The translations under genes were made by a program, and so were the position numbers. A stretch of DNA of 22,540 bases from Spirogloea muscicola (taxonomy: Eukaryota; Streptophyta; Zygnematophyceae; Spirogloeales; Spirogloeaceae), in assembly GCA_009602725.1 (NCBI GenBank), contig WELB01000004.1, forward strand, positions 293,546-316,085, written 5' to 3'. The first letter of the stretch is position 1. Each line of letters opens with the position of its first letter. The notes below the pieces were generated by a model. It saw only the letters and a list, made by a program, of their open reading frames with translations, was not told the DNA's origin and made no database searches. Below are positions 10,858 to 19,320 of this stretch, in pieces.

Positions 10858-13800
10858 TCAAAGCGACGACACTGTAGCTTGGGCACCACTGAGCAGGCCC
10901 TGGTCGTAGCGCTCCACCTCTCTTCTTGCTCCGAAGCCTCCCTCCTGTCCCCCGTTGCCAGCCCTGCTGCCAAGCTCCTGCTCCTCCTCGGCGTCAGCCA
11001 GCGAGTCACCGCGGAACTGCGCGCCACCCTTGCCTGCCCTTCCCTTGCTGCGGCCACTACCGCCGCCGCCGCTTGGCGCCGAACTGAAGCCCGGCCGCTC
11101 GAGGATGGCGGCGAGGTCCGGCACCAGCGCCTCGCGTGTCGTGACGCCCACGCCCTCATACGTCCACACACGCAGAGTCGTGACGCCCTTGACCGCCACA
11201 GCCACCCACCCAAGGCCCGCGACCGCGATGTCAGTGGAGCTCGCATCCCACCGCTCGCCGGAGACCCGCACAGAGCGTGGCCGCCAGGCGCCCAGCTCCG
11301 CTGCACGCTCAGACCCGCCTGACGGCGGCTGCAAACGAACATATAACAGCACAGAGATTCAGGAGCTGGCTCTCAAAGTCCTGGTCCCATAGCCCATAGC
11401 ATTCTAAAGCTAAGCCTTGTGAACAACAGGGTATACATGGGACTTGACGCGTTGTACTTGAAGCTAGTGGATATAACAATTATCTGTATACTTGCATTAT
11501 ATAAATTGGAGCAATTGCAGAGCAGCTGCCAGGCGAGCTCCTTGGTTTCCGAGCAACATGAGGCCCCTTCACCTGGAGCCGACCACCAATGTGGCGCTGA
11601 AGGACCTCCTCTGCACGATCAGCGCGGCCCATGTGGCACGGCAGCGCGGCCGAGGCCCACACCGTCAGGTAGACGGTCTCGGCGGGCGCCTCCATGACGT
11701 CCACACGCACCAGTCCCGCAACCAGCACCGTGCCACCAACCTGCGTACGTTGTCACGCAGTCCCAATGCCCTTCAAGATCTATAGCAAGCCCCCTTGGCA
11801 TGCGCATCGTTGTCAAATAAAATCCTGATAGTAAACGACGGAAAGGTTGACCTTATACAGTCAACCTCAAGTGTATGGAGCTTCCCGCTGCTCTCTGATC
11901 AAGAATCAACAAGCACTTGGCGGGGTGGCGCCAGTCACCTTGCAGCGGAACGTGCGGGGCCGGAGCTCTCGGCGAGCCTGCACTGCACGCTGCTCCTCCC
12001 TGTGCAGCCGCAGAGTGACTTGGTGCGGATGAAGCAGGCCAGGTGTGTCGTGAAGCCGTGCCCCGCATGGGAGGACGCCAGCCAGCGTCACAATGCCCAC
12101 TGTCGTCCCCGGCAGAGCCGCCTCTGTGAGCTGCGTTGGCTTGGCGTCCAGCTGCAATGAGGAGCAAAGGTTCAGCCGTGCAGCATGAGATCCAGCAGCT
12201 GTTCAAGCTCCTGTAGTGTAGATTCCAATGATGCAAGAGGCCATGACAATTTGGTTGCTCCTTCGTCCAGCTGAGCATGAAGCAAGTGGAGAGAGGTGCA
12301 CCACCTCACCTGGTATCGACTGAGCGCGTTGATGAGCGACGACTTGCCGGCATTCTGGGCGCCGACCACCCAGACATCTCCGCGTGACCCTGCGAGCTGC
12401 GCCAGGCGGGCCGCCAGCGCAGCGACGCCGGCGCCTGTGCGCGCCGACACCAAGTGCGCCCCCGAGAGAAGTGGAGCGCCGCCCGAACGCGCCCGCCGGC
12501 GCACCCACGCCTCCAGCCGCGCCGCCGACGCCTGCCTTGGGAGGAGGTCAACTTTGTTCGCCACAACGACCAGGCGGGGCGCGTTCGTGGTGGAGCTGGC
12601 GCTGGAGCTGCCGGAGGCCGCATTGCCAGAGCTCCCCGCCCGTGCGGCGTCCGCCAAGAAGGCAGCGGCGCGCCGCGGAAATGATCCGTCGAAATCAGCA
12701 GCATCCACGACCAGCACAGCGACCGGACGACGGCGCCCTGCGTAGGCCCGGCGTAAACGTGCACCCACGACACGCTCAAAGTCAAAGTCTGGAAGGAGGT
12801 TCTCCATGCGCTCATCCTTCACCTGCGCAGTCACAGACGATGCAGAGAGTGGCGGCTCAGGAATTATGACTGCCAAGTACAAAAAGCTTGACAGCAAGGA
12901 AGCACGGCTGTGTGCATAGCTTGCTTCGATCCATAACAAGTCCACTTCCAGATGGTCAATGTGGCAGATTATGGGCTAGAAAATTTTGAAGTTGAGCCTC
13001 CGATATCCTCCGATATACATTAAAGTGCTGAATGTGCACAGGGGAGACGACGTAGAATGAATGCGGCTGCTGATTTTACAAAGTTATTACAGGAGGAGGT
13101 AGTATTGATTATGGGGGAGGTCACTGACCTGGCCATAATTGCGGAGGGCATGGCATCTCGCACACACCACGAGGCGCTCAGCCGGCCCCCGCTCCTTGGC
13201 GGCCTCGTCCTGCTGCCTCCTTTTCTTGCCGCCGTCGTCATCCTCTTCCCACAGCCGGCTCCATGCGTCGAGCTGCGCACGCCGGCCTTCATCTGCGTCC
13301 TCCCAGCCGCCGTACTCGGGGCCCGCCGGGCCGAACCCATACAGGTCCTCCCGCAGCTCCGCCTCGTCAAAGTTCTCAAAGCCCACGTCGGCAGTCGCGG
13401 CCGCTGCCCACCTTCCGGCGTCCTCCCGCCTCCCTCCTACCTCCTCCTCCCCTCCCTCCTCCTCACCTCCTCCCTCTTCCTCCTCGTCCTCCTCCTCATC
13501 GTCCATCTCCTGGAGCAGGTCGTCGTCGGCGACATCCTGACCATCGCCGTCCGCAACCACATCCCGCACCGTCGGGAGCTGGAAGAAGCCCGGCGCGTCC
13601 GACCGCCGGTCCTGCATCAGCACGCCGCAGCCTGGGCAACGCGGCACGCCGGCCTTGGGCGAGCGCCCGCCAACGCCTCTCTCCCCCACCAGCCGCCCTT
13701 CGCTTCCCGTCTCGGCTGTGCCAGCGGCGGCTCTGCTGCCGGCGGAAACCGGGACAGCCGCAGCAGCCAGCCACTGGCCGGCGGCGCGGCGAGCTCGCGA

Positions 13801-14106
13801 GCTGGCTATGGGTAGCCCGCTGGTGGAGGCGGAGTAGGACGCCGCGCATCGGCCTTCTGCCGCCGCCGCAAAGGGCGCCAGCAGCCAGCGCGTCGCCGCC
13901 ATTGCCATGGTGGGGCGCCTGCGCCACACGGCCTGCAGGAGCGGCGCTGTAACCCGGGCAGCCAGCTTCTGCAGGCGGCGGCAGCAGCAGAAAGAACACA
14001 CGCTAGTGGCTGTTCGACAAGGCCGAGCTGTCAGCCTCTCTCCTGGGACCGCTTCAGCACAGCCGCCTGTCAACTGTGGTGGGACGCCGGCAGCTGCCAG
14101 GCGCAT
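10858..14106 (-). CDS. BPG2: BPG2-like plastid circularly permuted GTPase (YqeH/NOA1-related)
   Basis: Homologue of plant BRASSINAZOLE-INSENSITIVE-PALE-GREEN 2, a plastid GTPase acting in chloroplast rRNA processing. Exons are 14106-13129, 12822-12310, 12151-11939, 11740-11573 and 11328-10858 (TGA). All junctions are phase 0, giving 780 residues. A zinc ribbon is formed by CPGC (157-160) and CARC (315-318), the latter in the family block CARCHALRNYGQ. GTPase motifs come in permuted order: NKVD (415-418), SAR (452-454), P-loop GAQNAGKSS (480-488), PGTT (511-514), DTPG (532-535). The family block NLLPDFDF follows exon 1. An acidic run (192-222) separates the two zinc knuckles. The N terminus is Ala/Arg/Ser-rich, as in a transit peptide. 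A second in-frame ATG at 13908 sits in an ACCATGG context and would give 714 residues; it may be the true start. Plant homologues are about 660 residues. Confidence 0.95.
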
Positions 14107-14174
14107 CCACAGCCGCCCTGACCTGAGCGATATTAGCCTCAGGGTGGGGAGCGGGAGGGCGTAAAGGGCCCGGG

Positions 14175-14175
14175 G

Positions 14176-14268
<93 letters not shown>

Positions 14269-14285
14269 CGCGCGCGAGAGCGAAG
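14175..14285. repeat. GA/CT microsatellite with CG run
   Basis: Nearly pure (GA)n on the plus strand from about 14180 to 14264, followed by GCGCGCGCGCGC. Read on the minus strand it is a long (CT)n tract about 75 nt upstream of the first BPG2-like ATG. It could lie in that gene's 5' UTR or core promoter. The sequence to about 14410 stays purine-rich on the plus strand (GGGAGAGGGAGAGG), extending the asymmetry. Confidence 0.9.
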
Positions 14286-14468
14286 GAGGGAGAGCTCACT
14301 TCTTGAGGGAGAGGGGGGGGGGGTGGCGGGAGCCTGGGAGAGGGAGAGGGAGAGGGAAGGGAGGAATGTGAAGACGGGAGGGAGGAACGACGGAAGGCGG
14401 GGGAGACGAGGGGTTGGGGATCGGGGGTTTTTGGAGCAAGGGGTTTAAGAGTGGGCGGCCGGTGTATA

Positions 14469-14479
14469 ATCCCATGGCG
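14469..14479 (+). promoter_or_regulatory. Candidate upstream sequence element (USE) of the U4 gene
   Basis: ATCCCATGGCG lies about 74 nt before the U4 start. The plant snRNA USE is RTCCCACATCG at about -70; the first six bases match and the distance fits. A second partial match, TCCCACA at 14528-14534, is too close to the start for the known plant layout. Confidence 0.4.
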
Positions 14480-14513
14480 GTCGCGCCGTCCAGCCTTGCG
14501 GCGCCCGTCGCTA

Positions 14514-14520
14514 CATATAG
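14514..14520 (+). promoter_or_regulatory. TATA-like element of the U4 gene
   Basis: CATATAG lies about 23-29 nt before the predicted U4 start. In plants a TATA box near -30 together with a USE near -70 defines RNA polymerase II transcribed snRNA genes such as U4. Confidence 0.55.
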
Positions 14521-14542
14521 CGAGGGCTCCCACACATTGGGT

Positions 14543-14686
14543 ATCTTTGCGCTTGGGGCAATGACGCAGTTCATGAGGTTTATCCGAGACGCGTCAATTG
14601 CTGGTTGAAAACTAATTCCAAACCCCCTCACCGGCCCGCAAGGGTCGCTGAGAATTTCTGCCAGGCCGGCCCTAGGCCCCGGCCCC
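14543..14686 (+). ncRNA. U4: U4 spliceosomal snRNA
   Basis: U4 pairs with U6 in the U4/U6.U5 tri-snRNP and is released on spliceosome activation. The RNA begins ATCTTTGCGCTTGGGGC, the plant-type U4 5' end that pairs with U6 (stem II). A 5' stem-loop follows, closed by TGACGC (14562-14567) and GCGTCA (14591-14596). It contains the kink-turn ATGAGGTTTATCCGAG bound by the 15.5K/Snu13 protein. TTGCTGGTTGAAAAC is the stem I region that pairs with U6. A 3' hairpin CGGCCC-GCAA-GGGTCG has a GNRA tetraloop, followed by an Sm site AATTTCTG (14653-14660) and a GC-rich terminal stem (14664-14684). The length of about 144 nt fits U4. The 3' end is inferred from the last stem. The gene lies between divergent protein genes and has its own promoter elements. 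Confidence 0.94.
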
Positions 14687-14689
14687 ACA

Positions 14690-15388
14690 CAAGACGTCCC
14701 GAAGCCCAAGCAGGACCCACTTTCACGTCGTGGAACCACGCTTCCGCGGCCACCGTCAAAAGAGAAGTGGCTCTCCCCATGGGGGCACCGTCAAAAGGCC
14801 TCCGCTTCGGTGGCCTTGTACATACATGCACGTCGCCCCCTTTGGAAGGGCCGCTTTCTGTGGGCCGTGCCAAGCGGGCGGGCGACACTGTCAGATGGCC
14901 CCAACCGAGGCCACGTCCCCCTTCTGGCGCGCCGCCTGGCCGCCTGGCCGTATCGTTGTTGGGCTTCAATTCTGTGGGCCGGCCATTGCCTCGTCTCCTT
15001 TCCAGAGCTGCTTCGCGAAGCTGCTCAATCCTCGCGAAGCTGCTTCGCTTGCTTGCCTGAACAGGCTGTTGGCTTGATTTGGCCTCTTGGTTCCATGCGC
15101 ATCGCGAGCCTTTCCTCTTGCCACTGCCTCGCATTGGAAGCAGGCGCGCGGTGCGCATGAAATTGGAGAAGAGGCCAATTCTAGCCTTACAAATGTCCTG
15201 GTAACGGGGTAACGAGTTGGCTAAGGCATTTGAAGAGCAAGTTCCTTTCTCGTTCTTCAGTAAACACAGTAAAGAAGGGCTTCACATACATCCGCGGAAA
15301 CGTCACAGCCCCTGATCACCGTTTCTCCCCATTCAGGCTCTGCCGCCACCTTCGCCGCGCCCGCCGCCGCGACCCCGCGCTGGCGAGC
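14690..15388. other. Intergenic stretch with repeat fragments
   Basis: No gene is supported. Near 14763-14790 a degenerate minus-strand module A is visible (GTGGCTCTCCCCATGGGGGC). The palindromic module B element lies at 15071-15186. From about 15330 the sequence becomes GC-rich, leading into a possible first exon of the DUF427 gene. Confidence 0.45.
15071..15186. repeat. Palindromic MITE-like element (module B inverted pair)
   Basis: The left arm 15071-15101 (GGCTTGATTTGGCCTCTTGG, then TTCCATGCGCA) is an imperfect inverted repeat of the right arm 15152-15186 (TGCGCATGAAATTGG, then AGAAGAGGCCAATTCTAGCC). The spacer is about 50 bp. A single arm plus the right flank (CTGGTAACGGG) recurs at 21921-22008, and single left arms recur near 520, 877, 2261 and 19018. 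The small size, inverted arms and lack of coding capacity suggest a non-autonomous element. Confidence 0.65.
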
Positions 15389-15560
15389 ATGCTGGCGGTC
15401 CCAGCCGCAGCCCGCGTCCTTTGTCCCGCCTCATCGCCCGTGGGCTCGGCTGCTCATCAGCTGCTGCAGCTGCCAAGGCCCGTCGGGTAGCTGCAGAGCT
15501 CGCGCTGACGGGCCTGTCTTGCAGGCCTGGGGCCGGCGGCTTGCTCCTCAGCACCAAGAG
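15389..15560 (+). CDS. Possible transit-peptide exon(s) upstream of the DUF427 gene
   Basis: An ATG at 15389 opens an Ala/Arg/Ser-rich, acid-free stretch (MLAVPAAARVLCPASSP...) that looks like an organelle targeting peptide but meets TAG at 15488. If 15487-15524 were a 38-nt intron (GTAGCT...TTGCAG), the frame would continue as PGAGGLLLSTKR. It would then reach a good donor AG|GTACGC at 15560. Splicing from there to AG|G at 15883/15884 gives RRLSVAAAMAP, in frame with the DUF427 exon. A 38-nt intron would be far shorter than every other intron here. This is inference only; the DUF427 gene may simply start at 15906. Confidence 0.25.
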
Positions 15561-15905
15561 GTACGCACCTTCCGACTCGTGCCGACGGCTCTCTGCTTCT
15601 GAACAGCTGACTGGGTTGCAATTGAACCCCCGCCCTTGAAAGCCAAGCTAACGGGAGTAGTTGCAGATCAGCACGCTGCAGCTCAACATGCTGCAGCTCA
15701 ACACGCTTTAGACGATGGTGGGCTTGCAAAGTGTACTGCTGCATTAGAGTCTCACTTAAGACTTAGCTGGTCCTGGATCTCTGCTCACATACGCTCTCGT
15801 GACACGTACGTGATTGGTCCTTGTTTGGACTATGACTGTGACAGACCACTTACAAGGTCCCTCCCTCTCCACGTCACGACAAGGCGGCTGAGCGTGGCCG
15901 CGGCC

Positions 15906-16763
15906 ATGGCGCCAGTTCAGCGCGTCGAGCCGAAGCCAGGCCAGGAGTCTGTGTGGGACTACCCTCGACCGCCGCGCATGGAGAGGGTCAACAAGCGCAT
16001 CAGGATAATCTTCAACGGCGAGACCATAGCAGACACTACTGAGGCCTTCAGGCAAGCTTGAAGAGTTGGATAATCTGGAACCTGGATAAACTGCTGCTCT
16101 GCTGCCACTCTCTTTGTACCAGGACGCCAGAACCTCTCAAAGACGAAATAAGCTGCTGTTATTTGGACAGTTCAATTGAGGAGGTCACTACTTCTGCTTC
16201 CGCACATTCAGGCATGTCCTTGTGAATGTCCTAACAGCTTGCCACTTGCCTGTGTGGGTCACCTCAGAATATTGGAGACAAGCCACCCCCCTGTGTACTA
16301 CCTACCTCCCAAAGACATTCAGATGAAATAACCAAGGCAGCAGGTAGCTCATTCTGTGAGTGGAAGGGCAACGCAACTTATTGGACTGTGAAGGTAAGTC
16401 CTCAGATCCTTTGAGGCGCGTTCTCAGTCAGGTTGTACAAACGGTAAAATACCCCCCCTACAATTCAGTCAACTGTCTCATAGCATTCTCAGCTGCAGTT
16501 GGCTAGTACTGACTGCCAGTTGTGCTGACTGCTGCACCTAGGTAGGGGATAAATCAGCTCCCAAAGTTGGTTGGAGCTATGAGAGCATCACTTCTTCGTA
16601 CAAGCCCATGCAGGGTTACATTGCGTTTTATGCAAGCCCCATGGATGCTTGCTATGTTGGAGATGAGAAGGCACAGCCGCAACCAGGCGGGTTTTATGGT
16701 GGCTGGGTCACATCTAACATTGTTGGTCCTGTTAAGGGTGCCCCAGGTTCCTGGGGCTGGTAG
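15906..16763 (+). CDS. DUF427 (NTP_transf_9) domain protein, with frameshift
   Basis: Function unknown in the family. Exons are 15906-16051, 16268-16393 and 16542-16763 (TAG). The family blocks are PGQESVWDYPRPP (exon 1), ADTTEAFRILETSHPPVYYL across the first junction, SFCEWKG (exon 2), and YIAFYASPMDAC and PQPGGFYGGW in exon 3, ending PGSWGW. The first intron is GC-AG: AG|GCAAGC to CTCAG|A. No GT donor lies nearby. In exon 2 the frame carrying LPPKDIQMK ends at TAA (16330-16332), while the frame that resumes with TKAAGSSFCEWKG is shifted. Spacing in relatives suggests about four bases are missing there. Everything else is conserved, so this is a sequencing error or a very young pseudogene. 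The start at ATG 15906 has a strong context (GCCATGG); an in-frame upstream extension or spliced leader is possible. Confidence 0.82.
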
Positions 16764-17124
16764 ACTGCTACCTGGCATCCATGCCCTGCTTGCCTTTGCC
16801 CTCTCCCCCTTTTTGAAGACATCCTACATGCAATTTGATGCTGGCCATCCAACTGCTTAATATACATTTGTAGTGATCACCTCCTACAGTGATTAGGGCG
16901 GCACAAATCAGGGCGGCATAAAGCACTTCCTTCATCAGCCGTCTTGGCCCTGGTTAGAAAAGCAGATTACCCTGGTCTGCCGAGCAGAGTGCAGTAGGTG
17001 CATTGCTCGGTATTAAATTCGAAGGGTGTATGGACAACTGCGAGCCTCTCCATCGTAATCATGCGGGTGCCCCTGATGAAGCTTCGTGTATGGCCACAGG
17101 GACAACGACGGTATTCAAGCTTTG

Positions 17125-17129
17125 TGTAA
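17125..17129 (+). terminator. Candidate TGTAA polyadenylation signal of the DUF427 gene
   Basis: First TGTAA on the plus strand after the DUF427 stop, about 360 nt downstream. The pentamer is the chlorophyte poly(A) signal. Support is only motif and position. Confidence 0.3.
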
Positions 17130-17210
17130 AATCCAATTGGTCGGTTGAGCGCCTGACATGCACAGCCTGAGACATTGAGCTCCTCAGGCTCACAGCAAGC
17201 ACTTTCTTCA

Positions 17211-17215
17211 TTACA
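17211..17215 (-). terminator. Candidate TGTAA polyadenylation signal of the QCR10 gene
   Basis: TTACA on the plus strand is TGTAA on the minus strand, about 283 nt after the QCR10 stop. It lies about 80 bp from the opposing plus-strand candidate, so the two convergent transcripts would end without overlapping. Confidence 0.33.
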
Positions 17216-17497
17216 AGTGCAAGGCCAATCTACGAAGACAGCAGCTTAGCCTCACAACCCGTGGTTGGTACCAGCTGCACGACTTTTACGTTGGTCACAG
17301 CAGTATGTGGGCTTCCTTGTGGGCAGCCTTTTGCCACGGGCGTCATTCTGCCGTGGACTCATTGCTCACAAGCAGTTCCTGCTCATGGCTGTTCTCGCAA
17401 GGTCGTCGAGCTAGGTGTGGCTGCAAGTCAGGCACAGGTGAAGGCCTCGCAGGGTCCGCGTCAGCAGCGAGCTCCGCACTGCTGCTGCCGCGCCTCG

Positions 17498-17832
17498 TCA
17501 GGAGTCATCCTTCTTCGCCGCGTCGTCCTCCTTTGGTGGGTAGATCTGGTCCTTGATCCATCCGAAGGGCTGCGGGCGACGAAGCACAGCAGCGGCGGCA
17601 GCGTGAGCTCCAGCAGCGCAATGGCGCCCGAAGCAATAGGCCCTTGGCAAGCCAGACCTCGTCTCGGACGCCCGGCCCTGCTGGAGGCCAGGTGCTCCGG
17701 GCTCACCTGGACGAGCCACAGGGCGCCGACGGCGGCGGTGGTGCCCCACAGCACAGCGCCACTCACGTCCTCGTACTGCGGGCGCATGGCCGGCGGGATG
17801 GCGCGCAGCAGCGGCCGCAGCAGCGACGACAT
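17498..17832 (-). CDS. QCR10: Cytochrome bc1 complex subunit 10 (QCR10-like), mitochondrial
   Basis: Small single-span subunit of respiratory complex III in the mitochondrial inner membrane. Exon 1 is 17832-17707 (42 codons) and exon 2 is 17569-17498 (23 codons plus TGA). The 137-nt intron is GTGAGC...CGCAG, phase 0. The 65-residue product contains AVLWGTTAAVGALWLVQ joined to PFGWIKDQIYPP. This matches the plant QCR10 pattern of a Gly/Ala-rich membrane helix ending in W-V-Q-P-F-x-W-(I/L)-K; plant homologues are about 57 residues. The charged tail (KEDDAAKKDDS) follows the helix. The ATG is preceded by GCCGCC. Reading through the intron would give a longer frame with no family similarity. It is convergent with the DUF427 gene. 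Confidence 0.88.
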
Positions 17833-18180
17833 GGCGGCTCGCGCGGCCGGGCCCTCGGCTCTGCCAGGGCTTGAGGCGGCGGAGGCGGAGGCTTCGCCAA
17901 AGGGCCGCGCGCGAGCCGCGCCGCGCCCTGCGCCGCAGGGCGCGGCGAGGGGGATGACGGCGGAGGCGAGGGGCTTCGGAGGGATCGCGAGTCCCGTTTG
18001 TGGCTGCCCTAATTGGCGGAACCCTTTTTCTCAGATCAATCGAAGGAAAAGGAATCTCGCCGTTTTAATCATCTGTAAGCATCTGGCTGGCGTTTCACAG
18101 CCGATTCTTTCCTATCAGCAGCCGCTTTCTTTCTTCGTTTTAAAAATTCTCGCCAGCAAAACCTCGCCACGAGCAGACTA
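17833..18180. other. QCR10 upstream region, GC-rich then AT-richer
   Basis: About 150 nt of very GC-rich sequence upstream of the QCR10 start probably holds its 5' UTR and promoter. I see no clear TATA box or other element. The sequence becomes AT-richer after about 18010. No gene is supported. Confidence 0.4.
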
Positions 18181-18439
18181 CCCCGCTCAGTAGTACTGTA
18201 GATGCTTAGTGAGGCCGTAACCATTGTCTCGGCAGGATGGTAATGTTGACCTGCGACTGCTTAGCAGGGGTTACTGAGTAGTTAGTAGCTGCTTTGTTTC
18301 TTCTTGTGTGCTTCTTTCTTAGTGCTTCGCCTGGCCCCCTTCTTCTTGGGCTTCTTGTACACTGCTCATTCTTTTTTTTTTGGGCTGGCTGTTCCAGCCC
18401 CTATCCTCCAGGCCAGGTCGACGAGGCCCTCATCGGCAC

Positions 18440-18640
18440 TGCCGGCCATCCTTCCCCACCCCCCCATCCCTCCTGCTGTAGATGCTGCCTCACTCCTCCT
18501 CTAGCAGCTCCAGCAGGACAGGATGTCAAGGCCCCAATCGTGGCACAGCCCCCTTTCACAGCCCTCTTCCCCCCCCCAACCCTCCATTCCTCCTGGCACT
18601 GCTGCTGCCTCACTCCACTAGCAGCTCCAGTAGCTGCAAG
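18440..18640. repeat. Diverged relative of the 1-450 minisatellite
   Basis: Two units about 115 bp apart share the words CCTCCTG, GCTGCCTCACTCC and CTAGCAGCTCCAG. These resemble the CCCTCCTGCCATTGCTGCTT and CTCTAGCAGCTG words of the array at the start of the window. The units are short and diverged, so common origin is inferred. Confidence 0.5.
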
Positions 18641-18660
18641 ATGCTAGCTGCTACTTCATA

Positions 18661-18720
18661 AGATGTGCTTACCTTTGTACTTGGCCATACTGGCCTTCGA
18701 TTGTTTCAAATACACGAAAT
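18661..18720 (+). repeat. Dispersed repeat module C, 3' part
   Basis: AGATGTGCTTACCTTTGTAC, then TTGGCCATACTGGCC, then TTGTTTCAAATACACGAAAT. It is nearly identical to 1141-1200, but here the 5' blocks of the module are replaced by minisatellite-like sequence. Confidence 0.75.
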
Positions 18721-19209
18721 TTATTATCCTCAATGGGCGAGCTCTTTCTAATGTTGAAATCAGTTGGTCTGCTGATGATGGTTTTAGCGCCTTTGGGACT
18801 TGTCCGTGGGCTGGCCTTTCACAGCCCTTGCCTCAATTTGGAGAGCCGCTTTCTTCTTTCACAGCCCTGACTTGCGGATCCTAAGCAGAGGTTATACTAA
18901 GTAGGTATACTAAGAAAAAGAAAAGCGCGGGCGAATTGAAGTAGGTATACTAACGGGGACAGCTTTGGAAAAGCGCTTCTCGGCACCTTCGGACCTTGTC
19001 AATCCTTCTCGGGCTTTTGGCTTGAATTGGCCTCCCTTTCAATTCATGCGCCCCGCGCGCCTTCTCTCGGGCTGGTTGTTCAGACACTCACCCCTCCTGG
19101 GAGAGCCACTCTCTTTTCACAGACCTCGCCCCCTTCGTAAGAAGAAAGAGCTCGCCTATTGAGGATAGGGGCTGGAACAGCCAGCCCAAAAGTAAGAGCC
19201 ACCTTTTTT

Positions 19210-19311
19210 GGTTACTGAGCGGGTCAATTTGCTGAAGGCTATGTAGGTCTAGAGATGTGCTTGCCTTTGTACTTGGCCATTGGCCCTCGTTTGTTTCAAG
19301 TACACAAAATT
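19210..19311 (+). repeat. Dispersed repeat module C, copy 4
   Basis: GGTTACTGAGCGGGTCAATT, then GATGTGCTTGCCTTTGTACT, then TTGTTTCAAGTACACAAAAT. It is the closest match to copy 1 at 1072-1201. Confidence 0.8.
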
Positions 19312-19320
19312 CATTCCGAT

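Larger units (their letters stand above)
16764..17497. other. Convergent intergenic region (two 3' UTRs)
   Basis: It lies between the DUF427 stop and the QCR10 stop on the opposite strand. No further coding or RNA gene is seen. Candidate TGTAA signals face each other at 17125-17129 (plus) and 17211-17215 (minus). Confidence 0.55.
18181..19320. repeat. Repeat mosaic, modules mostly in plus orientation
   Basis: In order: a partial module C (GGTTACTGAGTAG near 18268), a module A hairpin (18382-18400), two minisatellite-related units (18440-18640) and a module C 3' part (18661-18720). Then come a module A hairpin (18808-18827), a pair of 15-bp direct repeats AAGTAGGTATACTAA (18899-18913, 18939-18953) and module B (19018-19066). 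It ends with a minus-strand module A (19145-19187) and module C (19210-19311). No coding sequence is recognised. Confidence 0.6.

Noticed and set aside
14414-14608. 64-codon open frame on the plus strand
   Set aside because: It overlays the U4 snRNA and its promoter; the conservation is explained by the RNA.
14296-14739. 147-codon minus-strand open frame
   Set aside because: It is the antisense of U4 plus low-complexity Pro/Ser sequence from the purine-rich tract.
15636-15905. Unspliced N-terminal extension of the DUF427 frame (MKAKLTGVV...)
   Set aside because: It contains a short tandem repeat and no family similarity. It overlaps the likely leader intron; ATG 15906 has the better context.
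17261-18193. 310-codon plus-strand open frame
   Set aside because: It lies antisense to the QCR10 exons and reflects GC-rich composition; no domain is recognised.
18772-18778. CTGATGA as a hammerhead ribozyme core
   Set aside because: No stem followed by GAAA and no cleavage-site helix can be formed around it.
19003-19040. U2 snRNA-like start (TCTCGGGCTTTTGGCTTGA)
   Set aside because: Similarity to U2 ends after about 20 bases. The rest is module B, and the other module B copies lack the U2-like part; no branch-site recognition or Sm region follows.
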